Assembly: GCF_017654485.1 (NCBI RefSeq)
Contig: NZ_CP061091.1
Coordinates: forward strand, 1,625,501 to 1,689,500
Source: Roseomonas marmotae
Lineage (GTDB): Bacteria; Pseudomonadota; Alphaproteobacteria; Acetobacterales; Acetobacteraceae
Reading direction: 5' to 3'
Length of the DNA: 64,000 nt
Shown here: positions 44,539 through 54,672 of the stretch, piece by piece
Position numbering within the stretch: position 1 is the first letter of the stretch
How the letters are laid out: each line of letters begins with the position of its first letter
Program-made: the position numbers and the translations under genes
The notes under the pieces: generated by a model
Told to the model about the DNA's origin: nothing
Databases searched by the model: none
What the model saw: only the letters and a program-made list of their open reading frames with translations

Positions 44539-45306
44539 TCAGGCGGCCCTGCGGGCGGCGAGCCAGGGATCGTCCACCAGGGTGGCGATCTCGGTGGCTT
44601 CCGCCAGCAGGGCATGGAGCATGGCCTGCCGCTCCGAGACGGAGACGGTGGCGACGGGATAGACAAGGTTGAGGCTGACCTCCTCGCCGGTGGCGCGCTC
44701 TCCCACCGCGACGGCGAGGCCGCCGACGCCGGGATTGGCCTCCTCCAGCGAGATGGCGTAGCCCTGGTGCCGCACTTCGGCGAGCAGGGCCAGCAGCGCG
44801 TTCATGTCGCGCGGCGAATGGGGGCTGGCGGGGCGCAGCGGCTCGGGATGCAGGGCGCGCACCTCGGCATCCCCGCGGCGGGCCAGGAGCGAACGGCCGG
44901 TGGAACTGGAGAAGGCGGCCAGGCGCCGGCCGATGGGCGTGCCGACGCGCAGCGTGCTGCTGCCCTCGTGATGCGCGACACCCACCACATCCGCGCCATC
45001 CAGCACCGAGACATAGCCGGTATGGCCGAAGCGGCGGGACAGGCGGCCCACCGCCTCATCCGCCCGCGCGAGCAGGGTGGAGGCGCGGCGATAGGTCGTG
45101 CCCAGCTCGAAGATCATGATGCCCGGACGGTAGCGGCGGGAGCCGGGCGCCATTTCCAGGAAGCCCGCATCCCGCATCGCCCGCAGCAAGCGGGAGGTGC
45201 TGCTCTTCGGTGTGCCCAGCAGGGCCACGACGTCGGTCAATGTCAGCTCCAGCCTCTCTGGCGTGAAGCAGCGCAGCACATCGGCGGCGTTGGCGAGCGT
45301 GGCCAT
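44539..45306 (-). CDS. IclR family transcriptional regulator
   Basis: The 255-residue protein has an N-terminal winged helix (LTDVVALLGTPKSSTSRLLRAM) and a C-terminal IclR effector domain (GHTGYVSVLDGADVVGVAHH, later ISLEEANPGVGGLAVAV). The ATG at 45306 is chosen because the longer frame would place the upstream palindrome inside the gene. It is the first gene of the unit containing the hydantoinase-type enzyme and importer, 15 bp before the enzyme gene, and probably controls that unit and itself. Confidence 0.9.
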   Translation of the reverse strand: MATLANAADVLRCFTPERLELTLTDVVALLGTPKSSTSRLLRAMRDAGFLEMAPGSRRYRPGIMIFELGTTYRRASTLLARADEAVGRLSRRFGHTGYVSVLDGADVVGVAHHEGSSTLRVGTPIGRRLAAFSSSTGRSLLARRGDAEVRALHPEPLRPASPHSPRDMNALLALLAEVRHQGYAISLEEANPGVGGLAVAVGERATGEEVSLNLVYPVATVSVSERQAMLHALLAEATEIATLVDDPWLAARRAA

Positions 45307-45626
45307 CTGAATCCCGAAAAATGGAACCATGGTTCCGATTTCAGGCAACGATGCCTTTCGCGGGGCCGGGTTTCAAGCGGCCTTTCGCAAATTCGTCATC
45401 GCCAGAAGCCTGTCCTGAGCAAGAAAGGCGCAGAATTGACGGTGATCTGCTTATTTTTTGAGCTTACCGGAAAATTGTTAACGGCTTCCCCGTTGCCGGG
45501 CGCAGAGTCAGGGCCGTGGCTGGCCCGCTTGTCAGGCGCAAGGTTCGAACCGTCCGGCTCAGCCTCGCGGGCCCTTCGCAACCGCATCGCGGCCAGCCCG
45601 CCATGGGCTGGCACAGGGAGGCTCCG
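45307..45626. other. Divergent promoter region between IclR and DUF2189 genes
   Basis: This 320-bp stretch has no supported gene. Its left end holds the IclR operator candidate. The middle (45430-45490) is AT-rich and includes TTGACG at 45436-45441, a possible -35 element for the rightward gene without a clear -10 partner. Confidence 0.5.
45323..45336. promoter_or_regulatory. Palindromic operator candidate for the IclR regulator
   Basis: GGAACCATGGTTCC is a perfect 14-bp palindrome 17 bp upstream of the IclR start codon. The GGAA-N6-TTCC pattern is close to the GGAA-N7-TTCC core of the classical IclR operator, so it probably mediates autoregulation of the whole unit. Confidence 0.6.
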
Positions 45627-47755
<2,129 letters not shown>

Positions 47756-47756
47756 C

Positions 47757-48212
47757 ATGCTGAAAGGAGTTCGCTTCCGCCCCGCGGCGGAAGCGGATTT
47801 CGAGGCGCTGCACGACCTCTCCGCCCGCACCATGCGCCCGCATCTCGAGCGGATCGGGCGCTGGGACCCGGAGCGGCGGCGGCGCAATGCCCGCGCGGCC
47901 TTCGATGCTGGCGGCATCCGCGTCATCGAGCGCGATGGCGCCACCATCGGCTGCATCGGCTTCCGCCGGCATGCCGATCATGCCGAGATCTCCGCCTTCT
48001 TCCTGGAACCTTCCTGCCAGGGCCAGGGGCTGGGCAGCGCCATCCTGGCCCTGCTGGTGGCCGAGGCCGAGGGCCTGCCCGTGCATCTGGAAGTGCTGAA
48101 GCAGAGCCCCGCCATGCGCTTCTATGAGCGGGCCGGCTTTGTGCGCGGCGCCGAGCAGGATTATGACTGGCTCTACATCCTGCCCGCCGCACCACCGGAG
48201 TCGAACAGCTGA
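47757..48212 (+). CDS. GNAT family N-acetyltransferase
   Basis: The 151-residue protein has the acetyl-CoA-binding motif CQGQGLGSAILALLVAEAEG and ends its domain with FYERAGFVRGAEQDYDW, which resembles amino-acid or peptide acetyltransferases. It sits between two aminotransferase genes; its stop shares a base with the next start (TGATG). The acceptor may be a product of the neighbouring enzymes, but this is inference. Confidence 0.88.
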   Translation: MLKGVRFRPAAEADFEALHDLSARTMRPHLERIGRWDPERRRRNARAAFDAGGIRVIERDGATIGCIGFRRHADHAEISAFFLEPSCQGQGLGSAILALLVAEAEGLPVHLEVLKQSPAMRFYERAGFVRGAEQDYDWLYILPAAPPESNS

Positions 48213-49414
48213 TGCCTGCCCTTGCCGAACGCCTGAAGGACGTCACCGTCTCCCCCATCGTGGCGATGAGCACCCGCGCCCGCGCCCTGAAGGCCGAGGG
48301 CAAGGAGGTGATCAGCCTGGCGGTGGGCGAGCCCGATTTCCCCACGCCCCCGCACGCGGTGGAGGCGGCGCATCAGGCGGCGCTGCGCGGCGACACCAAG
48401 TACCCGCCGCAGGACGGCAGCCTGGCGCTGCGGAAGGCCATCCAGGCCAAGTTCGCGCGGGAGAACGGCCTGGACTACGCGCTGGACGAGATCTGCGTCT
48501 GCAATGGCGGCAAGCAGGTGCTGATGAACGCCCTCCTCGCCACCATCGACCCGGGCGACGAGGTGCTGATCCCCGTGCCCTACTGGGCCAGCTATGCGGA
48601 CATGGTGAAACTTGCCGGTGGCAAGCCGACCTTCGTCAACTGCCCCCAGAACAACGGCTTCAAGCTGCGGCCCGAGGATCTGGAAGCGGCCGTCACGCCG
48701 CGCACCAAGATGCTGATGCTGAATTTCCCGAACAACCCGACGGGCGCCGCCTGCTCGCGGGAGGAGATGAAGGCGCTGGCCGAGGTGATGCTGCGCCACC
48801 CCGATGTCTGGATCCTGACCGATGACATGTATGAGCATCTGGTCTTCGACGGCTTTGGGTTCTGCACCATCGCCGAGGTGGAGCCCCGGCTGAAGGACCG
48901 CACCATCACCGCCAATGGCGTCTCCAAGACCTATGCCATGACGGGCTGGCGCGTCGGCTTCGCCGGCGGCCCCAAGGCAGTCATCAAGGCGATGGTGAAC
49001 ATGCAGGGGCAGGTGACCAGCGGCGTCAGCGGCATCACCCAGGCGGCCGCGCTGGCGGCGCTGGAGGGGCCGCAGGATCTGGTGAAGGAACGCGCCGAGG
49101 TCTATCGCGCCCGGCGCGACCTGGTGGTGGAGATGCTGAACCAGGCCCCCGGCATCGTCTGCCACAAGCCCGAGGGCGCCTTCTACGTCTATCCCAACAT
49201 CGCCGGCTGCCTTGGCAAGACCACGGCCGGCGGGCGCAGGATCGAGACGGATGCGGATTTCGTCATGGCGCTGCTGGAGGAGAAGCTGGTGGCGGCCGTG
49301 CATGGCGCGGCCTATGGCATGAGCCCCTATCTCCGCATCTCCTATGCCACGGATACCGAGAGCCTGCGCGAGGCCTGCATCCAGATCCAGGACTTCTGCA
49401 AGGGCCTGGCGTGA
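48212..49414 (+). CDS. Class I PLP aminotransferase (aspartate aminotransferase-like), second copy
   Basis: This 400-residue enzyme has Lys239 in NGVSKTYAMTGWRVGF, the NFPNNPTGAACS loop and a C-terminal LRISYATDT. It is clearly paralogous to the first copy, with the same length, same Lys position and a near-identical C-terminal CLGKTTAGGRRIETDADFV. Differences around the substrate loop suggest a different specificity. It is coupled at both ends to GNAT genes. Confidence 0.93.
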   Translation: MPALAERLKDVTVSPIVAMSTRARALKAEGKEVISLAVGEPDFPTPPHAVEAAHQAALRGDTKYPPQDGSLALRKAIQAKFARENGLDYALDEICVCNGGKQVLMNALLATIDPGDEVLIPVPYWASYADMVKLAGGKPTFVNCPQNNGFKLRPEDLEAAVTPRTKMLMLNFPNNPTGAACSREEMKALAEVMLRHPDVWILTDDMYEHLVFDGFGFCTIAEVEPRLKDRTITANGVSKTYAMTGWRVGFAGGPKAVIKAMVNMQGQVTSGVSGITQAAALAALEGPQDLVKERAEVYRARRDLVVEMLNQAPGIVCHKPEGAFYVYPNIAGCLGKTTAGGRRIETDADFVMALLEEKLVAAVHGAAYGMSPYLRISYATDTESLREACIQIQDFCKGLA

Positions 49415-50412
49415 CGGCGGTCATCCGTCCCGGGCGGGACGAGGACGAGGCCAGCTATATCCGCCTGATCGGGGACGCCTGGGCCGAATACCCCAACTGC
49501 ATCCTGGATGTGGATGGGGAGGTGCCGGAGCTGCGCGCGCTCGCCACCTATTTCGCCAAGGCGGGCGGCACCGTCTGGGTGGCGGAGGAGGAGGGCAGGG
49601 TGGTCGGCATGGTCGCCACCCGGCCGCTGGGCTCCGACCGCGCCTGGGAAATCTGCAAGATGTATGTCGAGAAGGGGCAGCGCGGCACCGGCCTGGCGCA
49701 TCGCCTGCTCGGCGGCGCCGAGGCCCATGCCAAGGAAGCCGGCGCCGAGCGGCTGGTGCTCTGGACCGATACCCGCTTCGACGCGGCGCATCGTTTCTAT
49801 GAGAAGCGTGGCTTCGTGCGCGCCGGCTCCATCCGCATCCTCGACGACATCTCGAAATCCCTGGAGTTCCGTTACGCCAAGCCGGTGCGCGGCGTGGTGG
49901 TGGAGGCGCTGGACGCCGCCGCCGCCGCCAGCGCGGAGCGACGCCTGGCGGATATCCTGGTGGCCTGCGTGGATGCGGGGGCCAGCGTATCCTACCTGCC
50001 GCCGCTGCCGGCGGAGACGGCGCGTGGCTTCTGGCGCAAGGTCTCCGGCGATGTCGCCATGGGCAACCGGCTGCTGCTGGTGGCCTGGGTGGACGGCGTC
50101 ATGGCCGGCACGGTGCAACTGGACCTCGCCACGCCGTCCAACCAGCGGCACCGGGCGGAACTGGCCAAGCTTCTGGTGCATCCGGAATTCTGCCGCCGTG
50201 GCATCGGCCGCGCGCTGATGCAGCGGGCGGAGCAGGCGGCGCGCGGCATCGGCCGCAGCCTGCTGACGCTGGATACCCGCGCCGGCGATGGCGGGGAGGC
50301 GCTGTACCGCGCCCTGGGCTGGCAGGAGGCCGGGCGCATCCCCGGCTTCGCCGCCGATGCCGAGGGCCGGCTGCACGACACCCTCATCTTCTACAAGACG
50401 CCGCAGTCATGA
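49411..50412 (+). CDS. Tandem-domain GNAT acetyltransferase
   Basis: The 333-residue protein carries two GNAT domains. The first has YVEKGQRGTGLAHRLLGGAEA and FYEKRGFVRAG; the second has VHPEFCRRGIGRALMQRAEQ and ALYRALGWQEAGRIPGFA. The start overlaps the aminotransferase stop by four bases (GTGA) and its stop overlaps the DinB start (ATGA). Such double GNATs may use one active domain. The substrate is unknown. Confidence 0.88.
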   Translation: MTAVIRPGRDEDEASYIRLIGDAWAEYPNCILDVDGEVPELRALATYFAKAGGTVWVAEEEGRVVGMVATRPLGSDRAWEICKMYVEKGQRGTGLAHRLLGGAEAHAKEAGAERLVLWTDTRFDAAHRFYEKRGFVRAGSIRILDDISKSLEFRYAKPVRGVVVEALDAAAAASAERRLADILVACVDAGASVSYLPPLPAETARGFWRKVSGDVAMGNRLLLVAWVDGVMAGTVQLDLATPSNQRHRAELAKLLVHPEFCRRGIGRALMQRAEQAARGIGRSLLTLDTRAGDGGEALYRALGWQEAGRIPGFAADAEGRLHDTLIFYKTPQS

Positions 50413-50909
50413 TCACCCCGGCCTGGTGCCGGATGATGGCGTCCTACAACGCCGAGATGAACCGCCGCTTCTATGCTGCCGCCGCCCAGCTGCCGGATGC
50501 GGTGCGGCGGCGGGATGAGGGGGCCTTCTTCGGCTCCCTGCACCGGACCCTGTGCCATCTGCTCTGGGGCGACATGGCCTGGATGGCGCGCTTCGACGGT
50601 GGTCCGCCGCCGCCAGCGGGGCTGGCCGAGGGCCCGGAGATGATCGCGGAGTTCGAGGCGCTGCGGGAGGCCCGCATCGCCACGGACGCGCGCATCACGG
50701 CCTGGGCCGCCGGGGTGGACGAGCCGACGCTCGCCGGCACGCTGCGCTGGTACAGCCAGGCGGCGGGGCGGGAGATGGAGCGGCCCATGGCGATGGCGGT
50801 CACGCATCTGTTCCTGCACCAGAACCACCATCGCGGCCAGGCCCATGCCCTGCTGACCCGGGCCGGCGCGGATACCGGCGCCACGGACCTGCCTTTCGTG
50901 CTGCCCTGA
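50409..50909 (+). CDS. DinB family protein
   Basis: The 166-residue protein matches the DinB/YfiT four-helix metalloenzyme family. Putative metal-binding His residues appear in LCHLLWGDMAWM and NHHRGQAHALL. It begins in the stop of the GNAT gene, so it belongs to the same operon. Members include thiol-dependent transferases, but most, like this one, have no known substrate. Confidence 0.88.
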   Translation: MITPAWCRMMASYNAEMNRRFYAAAAQLPDAVRRRDEGAFFGSLHRTLCHLLWGDMAWMARFDGGPPPPAGLAEGPEMIAEFEALREARIATDARITAWAAGVDEPTLAGTLRWYSQAAGREMERPMAMAVTHLFLHQNHHRGQAHALLTRAGADTGATDLPFVLP

Positions 50910-50973
50910 CCCGCAAAACCTTGTGGCTGCCAGGTCGTTCCTGTCCTGTCTCCCACAACAGAGGAAAGCGGAC

Positions 50974-51561
50974 ATGACGGATATCCGACAGGCTCGCATC
51001 CTGGTCCTCGCGACCGATGGCTTCGAACAATCCGAATTGCTGGTGCCGGTGGAGCAGCTCCGCGCCAAGGGCGCGACCGTCGAGGTCGCGGCACCGGAGA
51101 AGACGATGGAACCCGGCCATATCACGGGCTGGGACGGAGCGGCGGAGAGGCCCGGCTGGGGCCGGAAGGTCAAGGTGGACCGCAAGCTCGCCGAGGTGAG
51201 CGCGCAGGACTACGACGCCATCGTGTTGCCGGGCGGCCAGATCAACCCGGACAAGCTCCGCATGGAGCCGCAGGCGGTGGCGCTAGTGCAGGATTTCGCG
51301 GCCAAGGGCAAGGTGGTTGCCGCCATCTGCCACGGGCCCTGGCTGCTGGCCGAGGCCGGCCTCGCCAAGGGGCGGAAGCTGACGTCCTTCGCCTCCATCA
51401 AGACCGACATGAAGAACGCGGGCGCGACCTGGGTGGACCAGGAGGTGGTGACCGACAAGGGCATCGTCACCAGCCGCTCGCCCAAGGATCTGGATGCCTT
51501 CGTGGCCAAGATCGTCGAGGAAGTGGGCGAGGGTAACCATGGAGACCGCCGGGCCGCCTGA
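50974..51561 (+). CDS. DJ-1/PfpI family protein (YhbO type)
   Basis: The 195-residue protein has the PfpI-type start ILVLATDGFEQSELLVPVEQL with the conserved Glu. The nucleophile elbow VAAICHGPWLLAEAGL carries Cys and His. Family members include stress chaperones and protein deglycases. GAGGAAAG precedes the ATG at 50974. It lies 64 bp after the DinB gene and ends in a strong terminator hairpin. Confidence 0.92.
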   Translation: MTDIRQARILVLATDGFEQSELLVPVEQLRAKGATVEVAAPEKTMEPGHITGWDGAAERPGWGRKVKVDRKLAEVSAQDYDAIVLPGGQINPDKLRMEPQAVALVQDFAAKGKVVAAICHGPWLLAEAGLAKGRKLTSFASIKTDMKNAGATWVDQEVVTDKGIVTSRSPKDLDAFVAKIVEEVGEGNHGDRRAA

Positions 51562-51579
51562 GGCGTACGGTGGCCGGCA

Positions 51580-51602
51580 GGAGGGAGCTTTTGGCTCCCT
51601 CC
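51580..51602 (+). terminator. Strong stem-loop after the PfpI-family gene
   Basis: A perfect 9-bp stem (GGAGGGAGC / GCTCCCTCC) with loop TTTTG begins 18 bp after the stop codon. Confidence 0.7.
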
Positions 51603-51667
51603 ATCGCATGTTCCGGGGCCCGCCCGCTCGCTCTCGTCAGCTTGCCTTCCGCACGACCTGTTTGGCC

Positions 51668-51684
51668 CCGCGCCTGAGGCGCGG
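51668..51684 (-). terminator. Stem-loop after the PEP-CTERM gene
   Basis: CCGCGCC and GGCGCGG pair around a 3-nt loop, 23 bp past the minus-strand stop at 51708. There is no clear T-tract. Confidence 0.5.
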
Positions 51685-51707
51685 CGGCTGAACCCATGCA
51701 ATCGCCT

Positions 51708-52442
51708 CTACGTGCCCTTTGGCAGACCGTGGCGATACAGGAGGGCAAGCGCGGCCAAAGCACCTGTGAACAATGCCAGGGTTCCGGGCTCTGGCACCGG
51801 AGTCGGCGTTGGGGTTGGCGTGCCATCCCGGATGCTCACCGTCACGTCGAAAGAGCCAGAATTGTTGAACCAGCCGAAGGCGTCCATGGTGCCAAGAAAA
51901 AGGCGGGTCGCGGCTTCGGGTACAATGAAATCCTGAGTTGCTCCGGTCCCTGTTCCGGTCAGCCCATCCCCGATGAAAAAGGGTTGTTTCAGAGCGGGTG
52001 CCAGGCTGCCGAAGTCGATCCCCAGGGCCGCGAAGTTGAGGCCATCCGGCGGGGGCGAAAGATTCGGCTGTGCCGCATCGAGGAATACGCCAATCAACGA
52101 ATTGAACGGGGCTGTCAGGGTGGCGATGCCGTTCAGGGCGCCGGCGCTGTGGGAGGTGAACAGCCCGCCATCGGGTGATAAACCGGATGGCGTGGGAGTG
52201 TTGCTGACGCTGCCGGTGGCGGCAAAGTTGAGAATCGTGCCCCCCGCCAGTGCGAGGCCCGGAATGAGAACCGGCGATTCTCCTGGTGCGGTGTCTCCGG
52301 AACTCGCTGTTGAGCCGTCCGGCATGCCGGCCAACCATAGGTCAGAGGTTCCCGAAATCAGAACGGCATCCGCGGTGCCGGCGCCCCCTAACATCAAGAC
52401 GCTTGCTGCGGTGGCTAGAAGAGCCATTTTTGGCAAAGGCAT
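51708..52442 (-). CDS. PEP-CTERM sorting domain protein
   Basis: The 244-residue secreted protein has a signal peptide (residues 1-26, LATAASVLMLGGAGTADA), a Ser/Gly/Thr-rich beta-type body and a TPTPTPTP linker. The C-terminal sorting signal is VPEPGTLALFTGALAALALL followed by a basic YRHG. Such proteins are cut and anchored by exosortase in EPS-producing bacteria; no exosortase gene is in this window. The upstream 120 bp are AT-rich and probably carry its own promoter. AAGGGA precedes the ATG. Confidence 0.85.
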   Translation of the reverse strand: MPLPKMALLATAASVLMLGGAGTADAVLISGTSDLWLAGMPDGSTASSGDTAPGESPVLIPGLALAGGTILNFAATGSVSNTPTPSGLSPDGGLFTSHSAGALNGIATLTAPFNSLIGVFLDAAQPNLSPPPDGLNFAALGIDFGSLAPALKQPFFIGDGLTGTGTGATQDFIVPEAATRLFLGTMDAFGWFNNSGSFDVTVSIRDGTPTPTPTPVPEPGTLALFTGALAALALLYRHGLPKGT

Positions 52443-52565
52443 CTAATTGTCCCTTCGGAAAGTTATCCTTCCGCAATGATTTTATTTGGGTAAGGGAATG
52501 ATTAGGGAAGCAAATCGATAGGGGTTGATCGAAGGTGGGCCCTCAGAGAGGCGCGCGGTCTTCGC

Positions 52566-52892
52566 CTATTGCAGCAACCGGTAGATGCCCATGGCGACGC
52601 CGGCCACGCCCATGCTCATCGACAGCCCCGGCCAGACCGGGCGCGGGCCGCGCAGGGCCAGCATCAGGTTGAAGAGCAGCGACAGGCCGAGGCCCAGGAG
52701 CACCTCCTTCAGGGGGCGCATCTGCGTTCCCCAGACCAGCAGGCCCAGCCAGAGCATGAAAGCGAAGCGGGAAAGCCAGCTCCAGATCAGGTCGGCCTTT
52801 TCCGAGGCCGGACGTAGCTCCGGCACATTCGAACGCGAATGGATGAAGGCAGCGCCAGAGAGCAGCACCAGGGCGGGAACGAAGGTGTCCAT
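52566..52892 (-). CDS. Small membrane protein of unknown function
   Basis: The 108-residue protein has about four hydrophobic segments: residues 3-15, a WLSRFAFMLWLGLLVWG segment, LLGLGLSLLFNLMLAL and a C-terminal WPGLSMSMGVAGVAMGIYRL. The ATG at 52892 has GGAG upstream and gives a hydrophobic start. I do not recognise a characterised family. It is divergent from the DUF2188-type gene. Confidence 0.7.
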   Translation of the reverse strand: MDTFVPALVLLSGAAFIHSRSNVPELRPASEKADLIWSWLSRFAFMLWLGLLVWGTQMRPLKEVLLGLGLSLLFNLMLALRGPRPVWPGLSMSMGVAGVAMGIYRLLQ

Positions 52893-52938
52893 ATCTCCGG
52901 CGGTAGCCTTTGCCGCGGCACTTGCCAAGTCACCGCCG

Positions 52939-52964
52939 GGAAACCGCCGGGGTCACAGCCCGTT
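52939..52964 (+). promoter_or_regulatory. Near-consensus EcfG-type promoter
   Basis: GGAAA (52939-52943), a 17-bp spacer and CGTT (52961-52964) differ from the EcfG consensus at one -35 base. The site lies 30 bp before the DUF2188-type start codon. Confidence 0.4.
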
Positions 52965-52993
52965 CATCTCCTGCAGGCAGGAGGAAACATGCC

Positions 52994-53233
52994 ATGGCCA
53001 AGCTCGTCTATCACGTGGTCCAGCACGATGGCGGCTGGGCGTACAAGGTCGGGGATGTCTTTTCGGAGACCTACCGGACGCACGACCAAGCGGCCGCCGC
53101 CGCGAGGGATGCCGCCGAAAAGCAGCAGCAGGGCGATGAGACGGAGGTGATCGAGTATCAGGACCAGGAAGGCCTGTGGCATGTCGAAACCGCCAGGGGC
53201 GACGACCGGCCGGAAACATCTGTCAGCGAATAG
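52994..53233 (+). CDS. DUF2188-type small protein
   Basis: The 79-residue protein begins MAKLVYHVVQHDGGWAYKVG and continues FSETYRTHDQAAAAARDAAE. It is then acidic, with a short two-stranded pattern typical of DUF2188 proteins; no biochemical function is known. AGGAGG lies upstream of the ATG. A near-consensus EcfG-type promoter suggests stress control. Confidence 0.78.
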   Translation: MAKLVYHVVQHDGGWAYKVGDVFSETYRTHDQAAAAARDAAEKQQQGDETEVIEYQDQEGLWHVETARGDDRPETSVSE

Positions 53234-53277
53234 CCTGGTACGGAGCGGGCAGGGCCGACAGGGCCGTGCCCGGAGCA

Positions 53278-53460
53278 TCAGTGTTCCGGGAACTGCTGGA
53301 TAAGGGCGAGCAGCTCATCCGGGAGCGGATCATCCATGGTCCGGCCGTAGCGCTCCTGCAGGGCGCGTTGCGTCCATTGATCCAACGCCCGCTGCTCTAC
53401 CGTGACTAGCCGACCGTAACGCTTCATCACCTTCGATTCTTTCCTGGCCTGAACCTGCAT
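53278..53460 (-). CDS. nepR: NepR-like anti-sigma factor
   Basis: The likely product (60 residues from the ATG at 53460) carries the NepR core ALQERYGRTMDDPLPDELLA, followed by LIQQFP. NepR binds the general-stress sigma factor EcfG and is released when PhyR is phosphorylated. An ATG at 53499 would add 13 residues, but it lies at or before the predicted transcription start, and an ATG at 53427 would shorten the protein. A near-consensus EcfG-type promoter lies upstream. No ecfG or phyR gene is in the window, so this may be a second, orphan NepR. Confidence 0.6.
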   Translation of the reverse strand: MQVQARKESKVMKRYGRLVTVEQRALDQWTQRALQERYGRTMDDPLPDELLALIQQFPEH

Positions 53461-53766
53461 TCCGCAACCGCGCCGCGGCGCTCCTTCGTTGTCCCCCATT
53501 CAACACGGGACGGTCGTGAGAGTTCCGTTATGGGTTCTCTCCGGCAGTTCTGTGGCCAGGATGCAACAGCGGGGTGCGGCCAAAAAGAAGGCCCGGAAAA
53601 CAGAGTTTTCCAGGCCAGTCATTCAGGGAGGCTTCACGTCTGGGAGACGAAAGGGTCGAAACCCTTCCCGGCCAGTCGCCGGTGACGGAACGATACGCCA
53701 AGGCTCCGATATGCGTCTCCGGCCAATATCTGTGGTCGGATATGCGATGGGTGCATAAGCCTAAGC
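53461..53766. other. Intergenic region upstream of the NepR-like gene
   Basis: These 306 bp contain the EcfG-type promoter candidate and otherwise no supported gene. A frame at 53489-53758 is arginine-rich, low-quality and lacks a ribosome site. Confidence 0.5.
53502..53526 (-). promoter_or_regulatory. EcfG-type promoter upstream of the NepR-like gene
   Basis: On the minus strand GGAAC (53526-53522), a 16-bp spacer and TGTT (53505-53502) match the EcfG consensus except for the first, less conserved base of the -10 element. The predicted start near 53494 is about 35 bp before the chosen start codon. Confidence 0.5.
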
Positions 53767-54666
53767 TTAGGAAGCGTTCGACGCCTGTAACTCCGCCACC
53801 AGGAAGTCGCGGAAGACGCCGACCCTCTTGGAGTGCCGCATCTCCTCCGGATAGACGAAATAGGCATCGATCCGGGGGGACTTCAGATCCGGCAGGACAT
53901 GGGTCAGCCCGATGAGTTCGTCGTCCATATAATCCGGCATGGCGGCCAGCCCGAGGCCGGCCCGCACGGCATTGAGGATGGCGGGCAGGCTGTTCACCTC
54001 CACCGCCGCCCGGCGCGGGCTGCCAGGGCGACGCCCGGCCTCCACCAGCCAGTTGATGCTCTCCACCGGCGGCCGGTAGTCGCCATAGACGATCAGCCGG
54101 TGCCCGCCATCGAGATCCTCGGGCCGCTGCGGCATGCCGGCACCCTTCAGGTAGTCGGCCGAGGCGACGATCCTGTACCCGAAGGTGGCGATGTGGCGCT
54201 GGATCAGGTCCGGCTGCTTCGGCGGGTGCATGCGGATGGCCACATCGGCCTCGCGCATCGCCAGATCCAGGTCGGAATCATCCAGCAGCAGGGTGACGGT
54301 CACATCCGGGTGCTGCGTCATGAACTTCCGCAGCCGGGGCGCGAGCCATGTGGTGCCGAAGCCCGTCGTGGTGGTCACCTTGAGCCGGCCGGCCGCGCGC
54401 TCGCGGCTCTCGGTCAGCAGGGCCTCGGTCATGGCCAGTTTGGCGAAGACCTCGCGCACCGTCCGGTTCAGGGACTCGCCCTGTTCCGTCAGGATCAGTC
54501 CGCGCGCGTGGCGGTGGAAGAGGGGCACCTGCAGCGCCTCTTCCAGCGCCTGGATCTGGCGCGAGACGGCGGACTGGCTGAGGTTCAGCGACTCACCCGC
54601 ATGGGTGAAGGAGCCGGCCTCGGCGACGGCATGGAAAACCCGGAGCTTGTCCCAATCGAGCGGCAT
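53767..54666 (-). CDS. LysR family transcriptional regulator (GcvA-like)
   Basis: The 299-residue regulator has an N-terminal winged helix (LRVFHAVAEAGSFTHAGESL, NLSQSAVSRQIQALEEAL) and a LysR effector-binding domain. The stretch DSDLDLAMREADVAIRM is typical of the GcvA-like subgroup. It lies seven bases after trxB on the same strand. A LysR gene next to trxB and lrp is common in alphaproteobacteria. Its targets are unknown. Confidence 0.92.
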   Translation of the reverse strand: MPLDWDKLRVFHAVAEAGSFTHAGESLNLSQSAVSRQIQALEEALQVPLFHRHARGLILTEQGESLNRTVREVFAKLAMTEALLTESRERAAGRLKVTTTTGFGTTWLAPRLRKFMTQHPDVTVTLLLDDSDLDLAMREADVAIRMHPPKQPDLIQRHIATFGYRIVASADYLKGAGMPQRPEDLDGGHRLIVYGDYRPPVESINWLVEAGRRPGSPRRAAVEVNSLPAILNAVRAGLGLAAMPDYMDDELIGLTHVLPDLKSPRIDAYFVYPEEMRHSKRVGVFRDFLVAELQASNAS

Positions 54667-54672
54667 GGCGGT

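Noticed and set aside
53489-53758. Possible 89-residue gene on the plus strand
   Set aside because: Basic low-quality sequence without ribosome site, overlapping the promoter of the NepR-like gene.
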